A stretch of 64,000 nt of DNA from Wocania arenilitoris (GCF_021728535.1 NZ_JAKKDU010000003.1:62001-126000), one strand, 5' to 3'. Shown: positions 45,003 through 55,343, counted from the first letter of the stretch. The notes: a model not told the origin generated them from the sequence alone. Made by a program: numbers and translations.

Positions 45003-45084
45003 AGGCATAATAATTACATCAAATATAGTTTAAAACAGATTATTTAAAGAGATGAAAACAACAAATTAATCTTAAGCGAAAACG

Positions 45085-45115
45085 TTGTAGTTAGTTAAAA
45101 ATTAATAGATATTTG
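45085..45115 (+). promoter_or_regulatory. candidate promoter of fbp
   Basis: TTG at 45085-45087, a 20-bp spacer and GATATTTG at 45108-45115 (one mismatch from TAnnTTTG) lie 25 bp before the fbp start. Confidence 0.4.
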
Positions 45116-45140
45116 CATAAACAAATAGTGTTGTAATATT

Positions 45141-46148
45141 ATGGCTTATAAAAAACAAACCTTAGGTGAGTTTATTATTGAAAATCAATCGTCTTTTAAG
45201 TATTCTTCTGGTGAATTATCAAGTCTTTTAAATTCAATTAGATTAGCTGCAAAAGTTGTTAATCATGAAGTTAATAAGGCAGGTTTAGTTGATATTATTG
45301 GGGCTGTAGGCGATACTAATATTCAAGGTGAAGACCAACAAAAGTTAGATGTATATGCTAATGATAAGTTTATACAAACCTTAACTAAAAGAAATATTGT
45401 TTGTGGTATTGCTAGTGAAGAGGAAGATGATTTTATAGCTATTAATAGTCAAGATGAAAATCACCAGAATAAATATGTGGTTTTAATTGATCCGTTAGAT
45501 GGTTCATCAAATATAGATGTAAATGTTTCTGTAGGAACTATTTTTTCAATTTACCGTAGAGTAACTCCTGTTGGAACACCAGTACACCTTAAAGATTTTT
45601 TACAAAAAGGTAGCGAACAAGTAGCTGCAGGTTATGTGGTTTATGGCACATCAACTATGTTGGTTTACACTACCGGCGATGGTGTAAATGGGTTTACATT
45701 AAACCCTGCTATTGGTTCTTTTTATTTATCGCATCCAGATATGCAATTTCCTGAAGATGGCACCATTTATTCTGTAAATGAAGGTAACTATATTCATTTT
45801 CCACAAGGGATAAAAGATTATATTAAATATTGCCAAAAAGAAGAAGAAGATAGACCATATACTTCCAGATATATTGGGTCTTTGGTTTCAGATTTTCATA
45901 GAAATATGATAAAAGGAGGCATTTATTTATACCCACAAAGCTCTAAAAATCCTAACGGAAAACTACGTTTGCTATATGAGTGTAATCCTATGGCATTTTT
46001 AGCAGAACAAGCTAATGGAAAATCTAGCGATGGATTTACAAGAACTATGGATGTTGAACCAACTGAGTTACATCAGCGTGTGCCATTTATTTGTGGCAGT
46101 AAAAATATGGTTGAAAAGGCAGAAGAGTTTATGCGTAATGCACGATAA
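45141..46148 (+). CDS. fbp: class I fructose-1,6-bisphosphatase
   Basis: The product has 335 residues with the metal-site motif [24 protein letters not shown] near residue 115-138, ASEEED near 93, and the C-terminal [17 protein letters not shown] near 275. It removes the 1-phosphate of fructose-1,6-bisphosphate in gluconeogenesis. Length and motifs are those of class I FBPase. It is followed by a shared terminator with gltD, which converges from the other side. Confidence 0.93.
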   Translation: MAYKKQTLGEFIIENQSSFKYSSGELSSLLNSIRLAAKVVNHEVNKAGLVDIIGAVGDTNIQGEDQQKLDVYANDKFIQTLTKRNIVCGIASEEEDDFIAINSQDENHQNKYVVLIDPLDGSSNIDVNVSVGTIFSIYRRVTPVGTPVHLKDFLQKGSEQVAAGYVVYGTSTMLVYTTGDGVNGFTLNPAIGSFYLSHPDMQFPEDGTIYSVNEGNYIHFPQGIKDYIKYCQKEEEDRPYTSRYIGSLVSDFHRNMIKGGIYLYPQSSKNPNGKLRLLYECNPMAFLAEQANGKSSDGFTRTMDVEPTELHQRVPFICGSKNMVEKAEEFMRNAR

Positions 46149-46160
46149 AAACTATACAAT

Positions 46161-46193
46161 AAAAGACGAACTAATTAGTTCGCCTTTTTTTAT
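46161..46193. terminator. bidirectional terminator between fbp and gltD
   Basis: CGAACTAATTAGTTCG is a perfect 16-bp palindrome (46167-46182) preceded by A residues and followed by TTTTTT. Confidence 0.8.
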
Positions 46194-46209
46194 CAAATTA
46201 TCTTATAAG

Positions 46210-47673
46210 TTACACGCCAACTAAATCTCCAGCTGCATTTTTAGTAGGTAAATCAGATTTCCCCATTAAATAAATATCAACTTGTCGCGCAGCTTCTCTA
46301 CCTTCAGAAATAGCCCAAACAATTAATGATTGTCCGCGACGCATATCGCCAGCTGTAAATATATTTGGGATATTGGTTTGGTATTTTCCGTATTCTGCTT
46401 TGTAATTAGAACGAGCATCAGTTTTAATTCCAAGCTTATCGGCTAAAGTGCTTTCTGGCCCAGTAAAACCTAAAGCTAAAAGCGCTAAATCACATGGCCA
46501 TGTTTTTTCTGTGCCTTTAATTTCAATGAGCTTAGGCCGTTCTCCAGGAATCATTTCCCATTTTACATTTACAGTTTTAAGTGCCGTAAGTTTTCCGTTT
46601 TTGTCTGTTGTAAATTCTTTAGTGTTTATTAACCAATTACGTTCTACACCTTCTTTATGAGAAGATGATGTTTTTAACTGTAAAGGCCAATAAGGCCAAG
46701 GGGTAGTAGGCGATCGATGTCCTGGAGGTTTTGGCATAATCTCGAAATTTACTACCGATTTTGCTCCTTGACGATTTGATGTTCCAACACAATCTGATCC
46801 CGTATCTCCACCACCTATAACAATCACATTTTTATCTGTTGCTAAAACTTGATTCTCAACTTTTTTACCAAAAACGACTTTAGTTTGTTGTGTTAAAAAG
46901 TCCATCGCTTGTACAACGCCATCAGCATCAATACCTGGAGTAGGTAAGCTACGTCTTTCAGTAGCACCACCGCACAAAACTACGGCATCAAAAGCTTTTA
47001 GGTCTTCAACATTATAATTAACACCAACATTTACATTGGTTTTAAATGTGATGCCTTCGGCTTCTAAAATGGCAAGACGACGATCGATAATTTCTTTTTC
47101 CATTTTAAAATTAGGGATGCCATAGCGTAATAATCCACCTATTTCATCATCGCGTTCAAAAACGGTAACGGTATGTCCAGCTCTATTTAGTTGCTGTGCG
47201 GTTGCTAATCCAGCAGGTCCAGAACCTACAACAGCAATTTTTTTCCCGGTTCTTGTTTTTGGTGGTTGCGGCTTAATCCAACCTTCTTTAAAGGCGCGTT
47301 CTACAATATTTTTTTCGATATTTTCTATAGAAATAGGGTCTTCTATAATGCCTAAAACACATGCTTGTTCGCATGGTGCAGGACATAAGCGACCTGTAAA
47401 TTCTGGAAAATTATTTGTTGAATGTAATATCCAAGAAGCTTTTTGCCACTCACCTTGATGCACCATGTGGTTAAAATCTGGGATTAAATTCCCTAATGGG
47501 CAACCACTATGGCAAAATGGAATCCCACAATCCATACAACGCGACCCTTGCTTTTTCTGTTCTTCCTCAGAAAGAGGAACAGTAAATTCTTTATAATGCT
47601 TTACACGGTCTTTTACAGGCGTGTATGCTTCATCTTGTCTTTCAAACTCTTTAAAACCTGTTACTTTTCCCAT
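46210..47673 (-). CDS. gltD: glutamate synthase small subunit
   Basis: The product has 487 residues. The N-terminus has the iron-sulfur cysteines (CMDCGIPFCHSGCPLGNLIP near 42-61 and CPAPCEQACVLG near 95-106). FAD/NAD-binding motifs follow: VVGSGPAGLATAQQL near 148 and IGGGDTGSDCVGTS near 287. It transfers electrons from NAD(P)H to GltB. It is 4 bp downstream of gltB and clearly cotranscribed. Confidence 0.94.
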   Translation of the reverse strand: MGKVTGFKEFERQDEAYTPVKDRVKHYKEFTVPLSEEEQKKQGSRCMDCGIPFCHSGCPLGNLIPDFNHMVHQGEWQKASWILHSTNNFPEFTGRLCPAPCEQACVLGIIEDPISIENIEKNIVERAFKEGWIKPQPPKTRTGKKIAVVGSGPAGLATAQQLNRAGHTVTVFERDDEIGGLLRYGIPNFKMEKEIIDRRLAILEAEGITFKTNVNVGVNYNVEDLKAFDAVVLCGGATERRSLPTPGIDADGVVQAMDFLTQQTKVVFGKKVENQVLATDKNVIVIGGGDTGSDCVGTSNRQGAKSVVNFEIMPKPPGHRSPTTPWPYWPLQLKTSSSHKEGVERNWLINTKEFTTDKNGKLTALKTVNVKWEMIPGERPKLIEIKGTEKTWPCDLALLALGFTGPESTLADKLGIKTDARSNYKAEYGKYQTNIPNIFTAGDMRRGQSLIVWAISEGREAARQVDIYLMGKSDLPTKNAAGDLVGV

Positions 47674-47677
47674 CGTA

Positions 47678-50600
47678 TTATGCTATTTCTAATTCTTCAA
47701 CAATAACTTCTCCTTTTGCTAAACGCTCTAATGCTTTTTTGTATTCTGTTGGCATTACACGAACAAAATCTTTTAAGCTGCTATCCCAATTGGCTAATAA
47801 TTTCTTACCAAGTTGACTTTCTGTATATAACACATGTTTTTCAACGATACTTTTTAAATCTTTAGCATCTTCATCTAAAATGTCTTCAAATTCAATGGTT
47901 TCAGTATTGCATAATCCATTTACAAATTTATTTTCTGGATCATATACATAAGCAATTCCACCACTCATTCCAGCAGCAAAGTTTCTTCCTGTCTTACCAA
48001 GAACCACTACTTTTCCGCCAGTCATATACTCGCAACAGTGGTCTCCAACACCTTCTACAACAGCAGTTGCACCAGAATTACGAACTGCAAAACGTTCGCC
48101 TGCAATACCGTTTATATAAGCTTCGCCTTCAACAGCACCAAAGAGACAAACATTACCAACTATAATGTTGTTTTCTGCTAAAAAATCTGCTTTTGTTGGT
48201 TTCTTTACAATGAGTTTAGCACCAGATAGCCCTTTGCCTAAATAATCATTTGAATTGCCTTCTAACTTAAACGTTAATCCGTGAGCTCCAAAAGCTCCAA
48301 AACTCTGACCAGCAGAACCTGTAAAATTAATATTTAAGGTGTCTTCGGGTAACCCTAGATGCCCATATTTTTTAGAAATTTCGTTACTTATAATAGCGCC
48401 AACTGTTCTGTTTATATTATTAATTGGATATGCTAAAGTCATTTTTTCTTTTCTATATAAAGCGCGATGTGAATCTTTTAAAATTTGAAAATCCATAACA
48501 TCATCTAAAACATGATCTTGCTTTTCAGAATTTTTTACATCCAATTCACTATAAATGGCAGGTCTATGTAAGATTGAAGATAAATCTAAGCCTTTTGCTT
48601 TATAATGAGTAATAGCTTTATTGGCGTTTATTTTATGAGTTTGACCAATCATTTCATCCATGGTTCTAAATCCTAATTGTGCCATAATAGCTCTTAATTC
48701 TTCAGCGATATAATAGAAGAAATTAATAACGTGTTCTGGTGTGCCTTTAAAGTTTTTGCGTAATTCCTTATCTTGAGTTGCGATACCAACTGGACAAGTA
48801 TTTAAATGACATTTGCGCATCATAATACAACCTGAGGCTACCAATGGTGCCGTTGCAAAACCAAATTCTTCTGCACCTAATAATGTAGCAATGGCAACAT
48901 CTCTACCTGTTTTTAATTGGCCGTCGCACTCCACCACAATTCTACTTCTTAAATTATTTAAAACAAGGGTTTGTTGGGCTTCGGCTAAACCAAGTTCCCA
49001 AGGTAATCCTGCATGTTTTAAGGAGGTTAAAGGAGAAGCTCCTGTTCCTCCATCGTAACCGGCTATTAAAACAACATCGGCTTTTGCTTTGGCTACACCG
49101 GCTGCTATGGTACCAACTCCAACTTCTGATACTAATTTGACATTAATTCGTGCTTCGCGATTGGCATTTTTTAAATCGTAAATTAATTGTGCTAAATCTT
49201 CAATAGAATAAATATCGTGATGCGGTGGTGGTGAAATCAATCCAACAAAGGGTGTGGAGTTTCTTGCTGCGGCAATCCATGGTAATACTTTTTCTCCTGG
49301 TAATTGTCCGCCTTCTCCAGGTTTAGCACCTTGTGCCATTTTAATTTGAATTTCTTTGGCATTGGTTAAGTAATGCGAAGTCACTCCAAAACGACCAGAA
49401 GCTACTTGTTTTATTGCAGAGTTTCGGCTGTCGCCATTAGCGTCTGGTTGAAAACGGTTTCTGTCCTCACCGCCTTCTCCAGAGTTAGATTTTCCACCAA
49501 TACGGTTCATGGCTATGGCTAAATTTTCATGAGCTTCACGAGAAATAGATCCGTAAGACATGGCTCCTGTTTTAAAGCGCTTTACGATTTCTGTCCAAGG
49601 TTCTACTTCATCTAAAGGTATTGGGTCTAAATTATCAAATTCAAATAAACCGCGAATAGTCATTAAATTTTCAGACTGCTCATTAACTGCTTTGGCATAA
49701 ACATCGTAGCTGGCTTGATCGCTTAAACGAACTGCTTGTTGTAATTTAGCAACGGTTGTTGGATTAAACATGTGTCTTTCGCCATTACGCCTCCATCTAT
49801 AGTCGCCCCCAATATTTAATCCTAAGCGTTTATCTATTAACTTGTCTGGATAAGCATATTTGTAACGATCATTAATTTCTTTTTCAATTTCGTATAAGCC
49901 AATACCTTCAATTCTTGAAGTGGTATATGGAAAATATTTTTCTACAAATTGTGAGTTAAAACCAACGATTTCAAAAATTTGAGAACCTCGGTACGAATGC
50001 AGTGTTGAGATACCTATTTTGTTCATTATTTTCAAGATGCCTTTTCCAATAGCTTTGTTGAAATTATCAACAGCTTTTTGTTCGTCCATACCAGTAATGA
50101 AGCCTTCTTTAACTTGCGTTCTAATAATTTCGTTAACCATATACGGATTAACTGCACTAGCACCATAACCAAATAAAGTGGCAAAATGATGAGGTTCGCG
50201 AGGTTCTGCCGATTCGATAATAATATCGAAATACGAACGCTTACGTAAACGATTCATTTGATGATTTACATACGAACAAGCTAATAATGCCGGAATTGGA
50301 GCCATTTCTTTATTAACACCTCTATCTGATAAAATAATGATGTTTGTTTTTCTGTCTAGTGCCTTTTCAATTTGAATAATAATATTGTCTAAAGCATCTT
50401 CAAGTCCGTTAAGTCCTTGCGCTTTTGGATAAAGCATTTCTATGGTTTCGGCTTTAAAGCTTTCAACCGAAATGCATCTTATTTTTTCTAAATCGGCATT
50501 TGAAATTACCGGATTTTGAATTTTTAGTTTTCTACATTGTCTTTCGGTAATACTAAAAATATTACGGTCTTTACCTAAATTTAAACTAATATCCGTTACT

Positions 50601-52192
50601 ATTTCTTCGCGAATACCATCTAAAGGCGGATTGGTAACTTGAGCAAATAACTGCTTAAAATAGTTTGAAATAAGTTGAGGTCTATCTGACAAAACAGCCA
50701 AAGGGGTGTCAATCCCCATTGAACCTAAAGCTTCTTTGCCAACTATAGCCATTGGTGTGATAACTTCTTGAATATCCTCGAAAGTATAATTAAATAATCG
50801 CTGCCTTGTTTTTAAATCAATAGTTTCAATTGGGCAAGTTTCATTATTATAAGGAATATCTTTTAAGTGTAATCTGGTTTTATCTAACCATTTTTGATAG
50901 GGTCTTTCTCTAACAATTTTACTTTTAATTTCTTCATCGTTTATAATGCGCCCTTCATTCATGTCAACCAAAAACATTTTTCCTGGTTCTAAACGACCGT
51001 GACTTTCTACATCTTCTGGTGCAATATCAACTACACCTATTTCAGAGGACATAATGAGTTTACCGCTTTTAGTAACAGTGTATCTTGAAGGTCTTAATCC
51101 GTTACGGTCTAACAAAGCGCCAATATAATTACCGTCTGTAAATGGCACCGAAGCTGGCCCGTCCCAAGGTTCCATAATACAGCTATTATATTCATAAAAG
51201 GCTTTACGCTCTGGCGACATGGTTTTGTGTTTTTCCCAAGCTTCAGGAATCATCATCATCATCACTTCTGGTAACGAACGTCCTGTATGTGTTAGTAATT
51301 CTACCACCATATCCATAGATGCAGAATCTGATTTTCCTGGTAAAATAATTGGGAATAATTTATCTATTTGAGGGCCAAAAACCTCACTTTTCATAATTTC
51401 TTCTCGCACACGCATTCTACTCACATTACCACGAAGCGTATTTATTTCACCGTTTTGGCACATAAACCTGAATGGTTGTGCCAACTCCCATGTTGGCATC
51501 GTGTTGGTAGAAAAACGCTGGTGCACTAATGCAAGTCGAGTTACTAAATCGGTTTCTTGTAAATCTTTATAATATAATCCAATATCTTCAGGCATTATGA
51601 TACCTTTATATATAAGTGTAGTTGTAGATAAACTCGATACATAAAAATAAGAAGCTTCAGACATTTTTGAGTTAGCAATTGTGTGTTCGGTTATTTTACG
51701 AGCAGCATAGAGTTTTGCTTTAAAAACATCTTCAGAAATATCATTAGTTTTCTCTACAAAAAGTTGCTCGATATTTGGTTCTGAAGCTAAAGCAATTTCT
51801 CCTAAATGAGAAGCGTCTACAGGAACATCTCTCCAACCTAAAACAGAAAGCCCTTGTTCAATAATTTCTTTTTCAAAAGTGTCTTTACAAAATTTATATT
51901 GGTTTACGTTTTTAGGTAAAAACACCATACCTACGGCATATTTGCCTTGTACAGGAATTTTAAAATCGCAAACTCTTTTAAAGTATGTGTGAGGAATGTC
52001 AATTAATAAGCCAGCACCATCACCTGTTTTTCCATCGGCACTAACGCCACCTCTGTGCTCTAGTTTTACTAAAATCTCTAGAGCATCGTGTATAATTTGA
52101 TTGGTTTTTTCTCCTTTAAGATTACATATAAAACCTGCGCCACAATTTTCATGTTCAAATTCGGGTAAATAAAGTCCTTGTTTCTTCAGCAT
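47678..52192 (-). CDS. gltB: glutamate synthase large subunit
   Basis: The product has 1504 residues from the ATG at 52192; an in-frame TTG three codons upstream is rejected. Maturation should expose the nucleophilic Cys of ENCGAGF, about 17 residues in, in the glutaminase domain. Central and FMN-binding domains follow (IPEAWEKHKTMSPE, KSNSGEGGEDRNRF, GYDGGTGASPL), and the 3Fe-4S site is CHLNTCPVGIATQ near residue 1130. The C-terminal GXGXG beta-helix region has GGKVVVLGKTGRNFAAGMSGG. It makes glutamate from glutamine and 2-oxoglutarate. The gene is divergent from the porin-glnK-amtB set. Confidence 0.95.
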   Translation of the reverse strand: MLKKQGLYLPEFEHENCGAGFICNLKGEKTNQIIHDALEILVKLEHRGGVSADGKTGDGAGLLIDIPHTYFKRVCDFKIPVQGKYAVGMVFLPKNVNQYKFCKDTFEKEIIEQGLSVLGWRDVPVDASHLGEIALASEPNIEQLFVEKTNDISEDVFKAKLYAARKITEHTIANSKMSEASYFYVSSLSTTTLIYKGIIMPEDIGLYYKDLQETDLVTRLALVHQRFSTNTMPTWELAQPFRFMCQNGEINTLRGNVSRMRVREEIMKSEVFGPQIDKLFPIILPGKSDSASMDMVVELLTHTGRSLPEVMMMMIPEAWEKHKTMSPERKAFYEYNSCIMEPWDGPASVPFTDGNYIGALLDRNGLRPSRYTVTKSGKLIMSSEIGVVDIAPEDVESHGRLEPGKMFLVDMNEGRIINDEEIKSKIVRERPYQKWLDKTRLHLKDIPYNNETCPIETIDLKTRQRLFNYTFEDIQEVITPMAIVGKEALGSMGIDTPLAVLSDRPQLISNYFKQLFAQVTNPPLDGIREEIVTDISLNLGKDRNIFSITERQCRKLKIQNPVISNADLEKIRCISVESFKAETIEMLYPKAQGLNGLEDALDNIIIQIEKALDRKTNIIILSDRGVNKEMAPIPALLACSYVNHQMNRLRKRSYFDIIIESAEPREPHHFATLFGYGASAVNPYMVNEIIRTQVKEGFITGMDEQKAVDNFNKAIGKGILKIMNKIGISTLHSYRGSQIFEIVGFNSQFVEKYFPYTTSRIEGIGLYEIEKEINDRYKYAYPDKLIDKRLGLNIGGDYRWRRNGERHMFNPTTVAKLQQAVRLSDQASYDVYAKAVNEQSENLMTIRGLFEFDNLDPIPLDEVEPWTEIVKRFKTGAMSYGSISREAHENLAIAMNRIGGKSNSGEGGEDRNRFQPDANGDSRNSAIKQVASGRFGVTSHYLTNAKEIQIKMAQGAKPGEGGQLPGEKVLPWIAAARNSTPFVGLISPPPHHDIYSIEDLAQLIYDLKNANREARINVKLVSEVGVGTIAAGVAKAKADVVLIAGYDGGTGASPLTSLKHAGLPWELGLAEAQQTLVLNNLRSRIVVECDGQLKTGRDVAIATLLGAEEFGFATAPLVASGCIMMRKCHLNTCPVGIATQDKELRKNFKGTPEHVINFFYYIAEELRAIMAQLGFRTMDEMIGQTHKINANKAITHYKAKGLDLSSILHRPAIYSELDVKNSEKQDHVLDDVMDFQILKDSHRALYRKEKMTLAYPINNINRTVGAIISNEISKKYGHLGLPEDTLNINFTGSAGQSFGAFGAHGLTFKLEGNSNDYLGKGLSGAKLIVKKPTKADFLAENNIIVGNVCLFGAVEGEAYINGIAGERFAVRNSGATAVVEGVGDHCCEYMTGGKVVVLGKTGRNFAAGMSGGIAYVYDPENKFVNGLCNTETIEFEDILDEDAKDLKSIVEKHVLYTESQLGKKLLANWDSSLKDFVRVMPTEYKKALERLAKGEVIVEELEIA

Positions 52193-52201
52193 AATCAACA
52201 A

Positions 52202-52491
52202 ATTTTAAGTTAAAAAACATGAGTTGAAAAGCTAAGATACGCACTAACATTTGAATAATTACAGGGGATAAATCATTATTTCGATTTTGAAAATTTAGAG
52301 AATGTAAAACTAATTATATATCAATCAAACAAAAATATTTTGATAAATATTCAATCAATAAATATGTAAGTGTGCGTTAATAACAATAATACAGGATTTA
52401 GATAAAAACAAAATTAATTAACAAACAAAATGGTTTGTAAATATTTAAAAGCAAATTATCAAAATAATAAAATTACAATTAAAAATATAAA
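52202..52491. other. gltB-porin divergent intergenic region, gltB side
   Basis: Strongly AT-rich, with no ORF. Words resembling -7 boxes occur for gltB on the minus strand (TATCTTAG near 52230-52240) but no good -33 partner was found. The regulatory dyads described separately lie to its right. Confidence 0.4.
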
Positions 52492-52512
52492 TACCCTTAA
52501 AAAAATAGGGTA
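52492..52512. promoter_or_regulatory. distal dyad TACCCT-N9-AGGGTA
   Basis: TACCCT (52492-52497) and AGGGTA (52507-52512) form a perfect 6-bp dyad with a 9-bp AT-only spacer. The centre is 53 bp, five helical turns, from the centre of the second dyad at 52545. Confidence 0.65.
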
Positions 52513-52544
52513 AAAATATAAATATGAATAAAAATGAATCAATA

Positions 52545-52565
52545 TACCCTATTTTTTATGGGGTA
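52545..52565. promoter_or_regulatory. proximal dyad TACCCT-N9-GGGGTA
   Basis: TACCCT (52545-52550), a 9-bp AT-only spacer, then GGGGTA (52560-52565): the same architecture as the dyad at 52492 with one changed base. Its right arm covers the expected -33 position of the porin promoter, so it may act directly on RNA polymerase. Confidence 0.65.
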
Positions 52566-52579
52566 AAATATTTTTTATA

Positions 52580-52587
52580 TAATTTTG
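52580..52587 (+). promoter_or_regulatory. -7 box of the porin-glnK-amtB unit
   Basis: TAATTTTG matches TAnnTTTG and lies 14 bp after the proximal dyad. No -33 TTTG is present; the dyad sits at that place, suggesting activator dependence. Confidence 0.5.
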
Positions 52588-52629
52588 ATCTGTTCAAAAC
52601 ACATATTTAAAGAATTAATAATTGAAAAA

Positions 52630-53664
52630 ATGAACATTATGAAAAAAATTACAACTTTTTTAATGCTAGTTATGGTAACTGCATTATTTGCACAAGAAGA
52701 AGAAAGTAAAAAGAAATTTGATTTTACGGGTAGCGTAGATGCATACTATAGAGCAAACTTTACTGCGCCTAATGATGAAAACTCTATTGCACCAGGCTCC
52801 TCTTTTGCTAATTTACCTGGTTTTGCTTTAGGTATGGCTAACGTAGTAGCTTCATATGAAGGCGAAAAAGTTGGTTTTGTTGCCGATTTAGTATTTGGTC
52901 CTAGAGGTACTGATGCTATTTTTGCCTCTCCAATGTATTCTGCTTCAGGGAATATTGTAAATCAGTTATACGCTTACTGGAATGTAAGTGAGTCTGTAAC
53001 ACTTACAATGGGTAACTTTAACACCTTTTTAGGGTATGAAGTTATTTCTCCAGTTGCAAATTTTAACTACAGTACATCTTATTTATTCTCTTATGGGCCA
53101 TTTAGCCATACGGGTTTAAAGGCAGATATTGCATTGTCTGAAGATTTTAGCTTAATGTTAGGTGTATTTAATGACACAGATTTAACTGAATTTAACCCAA
53201 CTGGCGATTATGCTTTTGGTGCCCAATTAGGATATGCGGGTCAGTATTTAAACTTTTTGTTAGACCCATCGTTTACAGAAATAGATTTTACAGGTGGATT
53301 TGATTTATCTGATGATTTCTTTTTAGGTATTAATGCTGCACATTTATCTGTTGAAGATGACGGAGGCACATTTACTGGAGTAGCGTTATATCCACAATTG
53401 GCTACTTCTGAAGCATTTAGTATTGGTTTAAGAGGTGAGTACTTTGCAGAAACGGAGTTTTTTGGAGCTATTGGAGCTTCTGATGCTGACGGTGATTCTT
53501 CAGTATTTGCACTTACTCTAACAGGTAGTTTGGCTATAGATAACTTAACAATTAAACCAGAAATAAGACTAGATAGCGCCTCAGAAGAAGCTTTCTGGGA
53601 TAATGATTTAGCGGCTTCTAAAAGCTTAGGGTCTTTTGTGTTAGCAGCAATCTACTCGTTCTAG
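52630..53664 (+). CDS. outer-membrane porin-like beta-barrel, nitrogen-linked
   Basis: From the ATG at 52630 (an internal ATG at 52639 is equally possible) the product has 344 residues. A signal peptide ends at FAQ near residue 22. Alternating strands run to a C-terminal strand ending in Phe, typical of outer-membrane barrels (BBP2-like): DFTGSVDAYYRANF, NQLYAYWNVSESVTLTMGNFN, FVLAAIYSF. It is the first gene ahead of P-II and AmtB and probably brings nitrogen compounds across the outer membrane; this role is inferred from position. A dyad-bearing promoter region precedes it. Confidence 0.75.
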   Translation: MNIMKKITTFLMLVMVTALFAQEEESKKKFDFTGSVDAYYRANFTAPNDENSIAPGSSFANLPGFALGMANVVASYEGEKVGFVADLVFGPRGTDAIFASPMYSASGNIVNQLYAYWNVSESVTLTMGNFNTFLGYEVISPVANFNYSTSYLFSYGPFSHTGLKADIALSEDFSLMLGVFNDTDLTEFNPTGDYAFGAQLGYAGQYLNFLLDPSFTEIDFTGGFDLSDDFFLGINAAHLSVEDDGGTFTGVALYPQLATSEAFSIGLRGEYFAETEFFGAIGASDADGDSSVFALTLTGSLAIDNLTIKPEIRLDSASEEAFWDNDLAASKSLGSFVLAAIYSF

Positions 53665-53692
53665 AAATATGTTAATAATAAAAACAGATAAG

Positions 53693-53727
53693 ACAAGTGT
53701 TGTTACTAGGTTAATTATAACACTTGT
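53693..53727 (+). terminator. hairpin between porin and glnK
   Basis: ACAAGTGTT pairs with AACACTTGT over a 17-nt loop, followed by a mixed T-rich run. It may be a partial terminator or a processing or stabilising stem that sets different levels of porin and P-II/AmtB. Confidence 0.5.
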
Positions 53728-53760
53728 TTTGTCTCTTAACTAAATAATAAATAATTAATC

Positions 53761-54099
53761 ATGAAAAAAGTAGAAGCGATTATTAGAAAATCCAAGTATA
53801 GTGCCGTGAGAGATGCATTGCATGAAGTTGGAGTGAATTTTTTCTCTTACTGGGATGTAACAGGGCTAGGGAATGAAAAAGAAGGTCATGTGTATAGAGG
53901 AGTGTCCTATAGCACTAGTGATATTCAAAGAAGATATTTATCAATAGTAGTTAACGATGATTTTGAAGACATAACCATTAAAACCATTCTTAGTTCGGCA
54001 AGTACAGGAGAAGTAGGCGATGGAAAAATATTTGTTTCAGATATATCTGAATGCTACAGAATAAGAACAGGAGAAAAGGGTGGAGACACTTTAAAATAA
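53761..54099 (+). CDS. glnK: nitrogen regulatory protein P-II
   Basis: The product has 112 residues, the usual P-II length. The T-loop keeps VYRGVSYS, with the tyrosine equivalent to Tyr51, while the rest of the loop is diverged (STSDIQRRY). The second signature is TGEVGDGKIFVSDI near 80-94. P-II proteins sense ATP, ADP and 2-oxoglutarate and plug AmtB channels. Its place 23 bp before amtB favours GlnK rather than GlnB. Confidence 0.9.
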   Translation: MKKVEAIIRKSKYSAVRDALHEVGVNFFSYWDVTGLGNEKEGHVYRGVSYSTSDIQRRYLSIVVNDDFEDITIKTILSSASTGEVGDGKIFVSDISECYRIRTGEKGGDTLK

Positions 54100-54122
54100 T
54101 AACATTTAAAATAATTTAAATT

Positions 54123-55343
54123 ATGGAAGGATTATTTACGGCTAATAACGTATGGATGATGGTCTGTACGGCACTCGTTTTCTTTATGCACACTGGTTTT
54201 GCATTTTTAGAAATTGGGTTAACAAGACAAAAAAATACAATTAATATTTTATTTAAGAATATATTTATTATAACAGTTGGGTTGTTATTGTACTATCTAA
54301 TAGGTTTTAATTTAATGTATCCAGGTGAATTTAACGGGTACTTAGGGTCAATAGTTCCCGGAATAGGGGCTCCTGAAAATGGAATGACTCCTGATTATGC
54401 AGATGGTGGTTATACGTGGTGGACAGACTTTCTATTTCAAGGTATGTTTGCAGCAACTGCAGCAACTATAGTTTCTGGAGCTGTAGCAGAACGTATGAAG
54501 ATTGGAGCATTTATGATTTTTACAGTAATCTATGTCGGATTAGTATATCCAATCGCAGGTTCATGGAAATGGGGTGGCGGATTTTTAGACGAATTAGGAT
54601 TTTATGATTTTGCAGGTTCAACTTTAGTTCACTCTGTTGGCGGATGGGCTGCTTTAATTGCTGTTTGGTTATTAGGTTCTAGAATTGGTAAATTTAAAGA
54701 TGGGAAGCCTCAAGCAATTCCTGGTCACAGTATTCCTTTGGCTACTGCAGGAGTATTAATCCTTTGGTTAGGATGGTTTGGATTTAATGGCGGGTCAGTG
54801 CTTTCTGCAGATCCAGAATTAACATCGTTAACTTTAGTTACTACATGTTTAGCTGCGGCTGCGGGTGGTGTGGTTGCTGCTTTAGTATCTTTCTTAAAAT
54901 ATAAAAATTTAGATTTAACTATGTTTTTAAACGGAATTTTAGGAGGATTAGTTGGGATTACTGCAGGTGCAGATGTAATGACTCCAGAAAGTGCTATTCT
55001 TATTGGTGCAATTGCCGGAGCTTTAATTGTATTTGCCGTTAGTTTTATTGATGCAATTAAATTAGATGATCCTGTCGGAGCAATTGCAGTACACTTAATT
55101 TGTGGAATTTGGGGAACATTAGCTGTTGGTATATTTTCTACTAATCCAGATCATACGCTTTTAGCCCAATTTATAGGAGTGGCTTGTTATGCAGGATTTT
55201 GTATAATAACATCATTTATTATAATTTTCACGCTTAAGAAAACAATAGGAATAAGAGTTTCTGAAAAAGAAGAATTAGAAGGTTTAGATACTCACGAACA
55301 TGGTATGGATGCATACCCAGACTTTAGATTGAATGAGCATTAA
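54123..55343 (+). CDS. amtB: ammonium transporter
   Basis: The product has 406 residues and about 11 transmembrane helices. The pore His pair is present in FAGSTLVHSVGGWAAL near residue 175 and AVHLICGIWGTLAVGIFS near 320. The C-terminal tail is acidic and ends with DAYPDFRLNEH, a typical regulatory tail that binds P-II. It brings ammonium into the cytoplasm for GltBD. The gene follows glnK by 23 bp. Confidence 0.93.
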   Translation: MEGLFTANNVWMMVCTALVFFMHTGFAFLEIGLTRQKNTINILFKNIFIITVGLLLYYLIGFNLMYPGEFNGYLGSIVPGIGAPENGMTPDYADGGYTWWTDFLFQGMFAATAATIVSGAVAERMKIGAFMIFTVIYVGLVYPIAGSWKWGGGFLDELGFYDFAGSTLVHSVGGWAALIAVWLLGSRIGKFKDGKPQAIPGHSIPLATAGVLILWLGWFGFNGGSVLSADPELTSLTLVTTCLAAAAGGVVAALVSFLKYKNLDLTMFLNGILGGLVGITAGADVMTPESAILIGAIAGALIVFAVSFIDAIKLDDPVGAIAVHLICGIWGTLAVGIFSTNPDHTLLAQFIGVACYAGFCIITSFIIIFTLKKTIGIRVSEKEELEGLDTHEHGMDAYPDFRLNEH

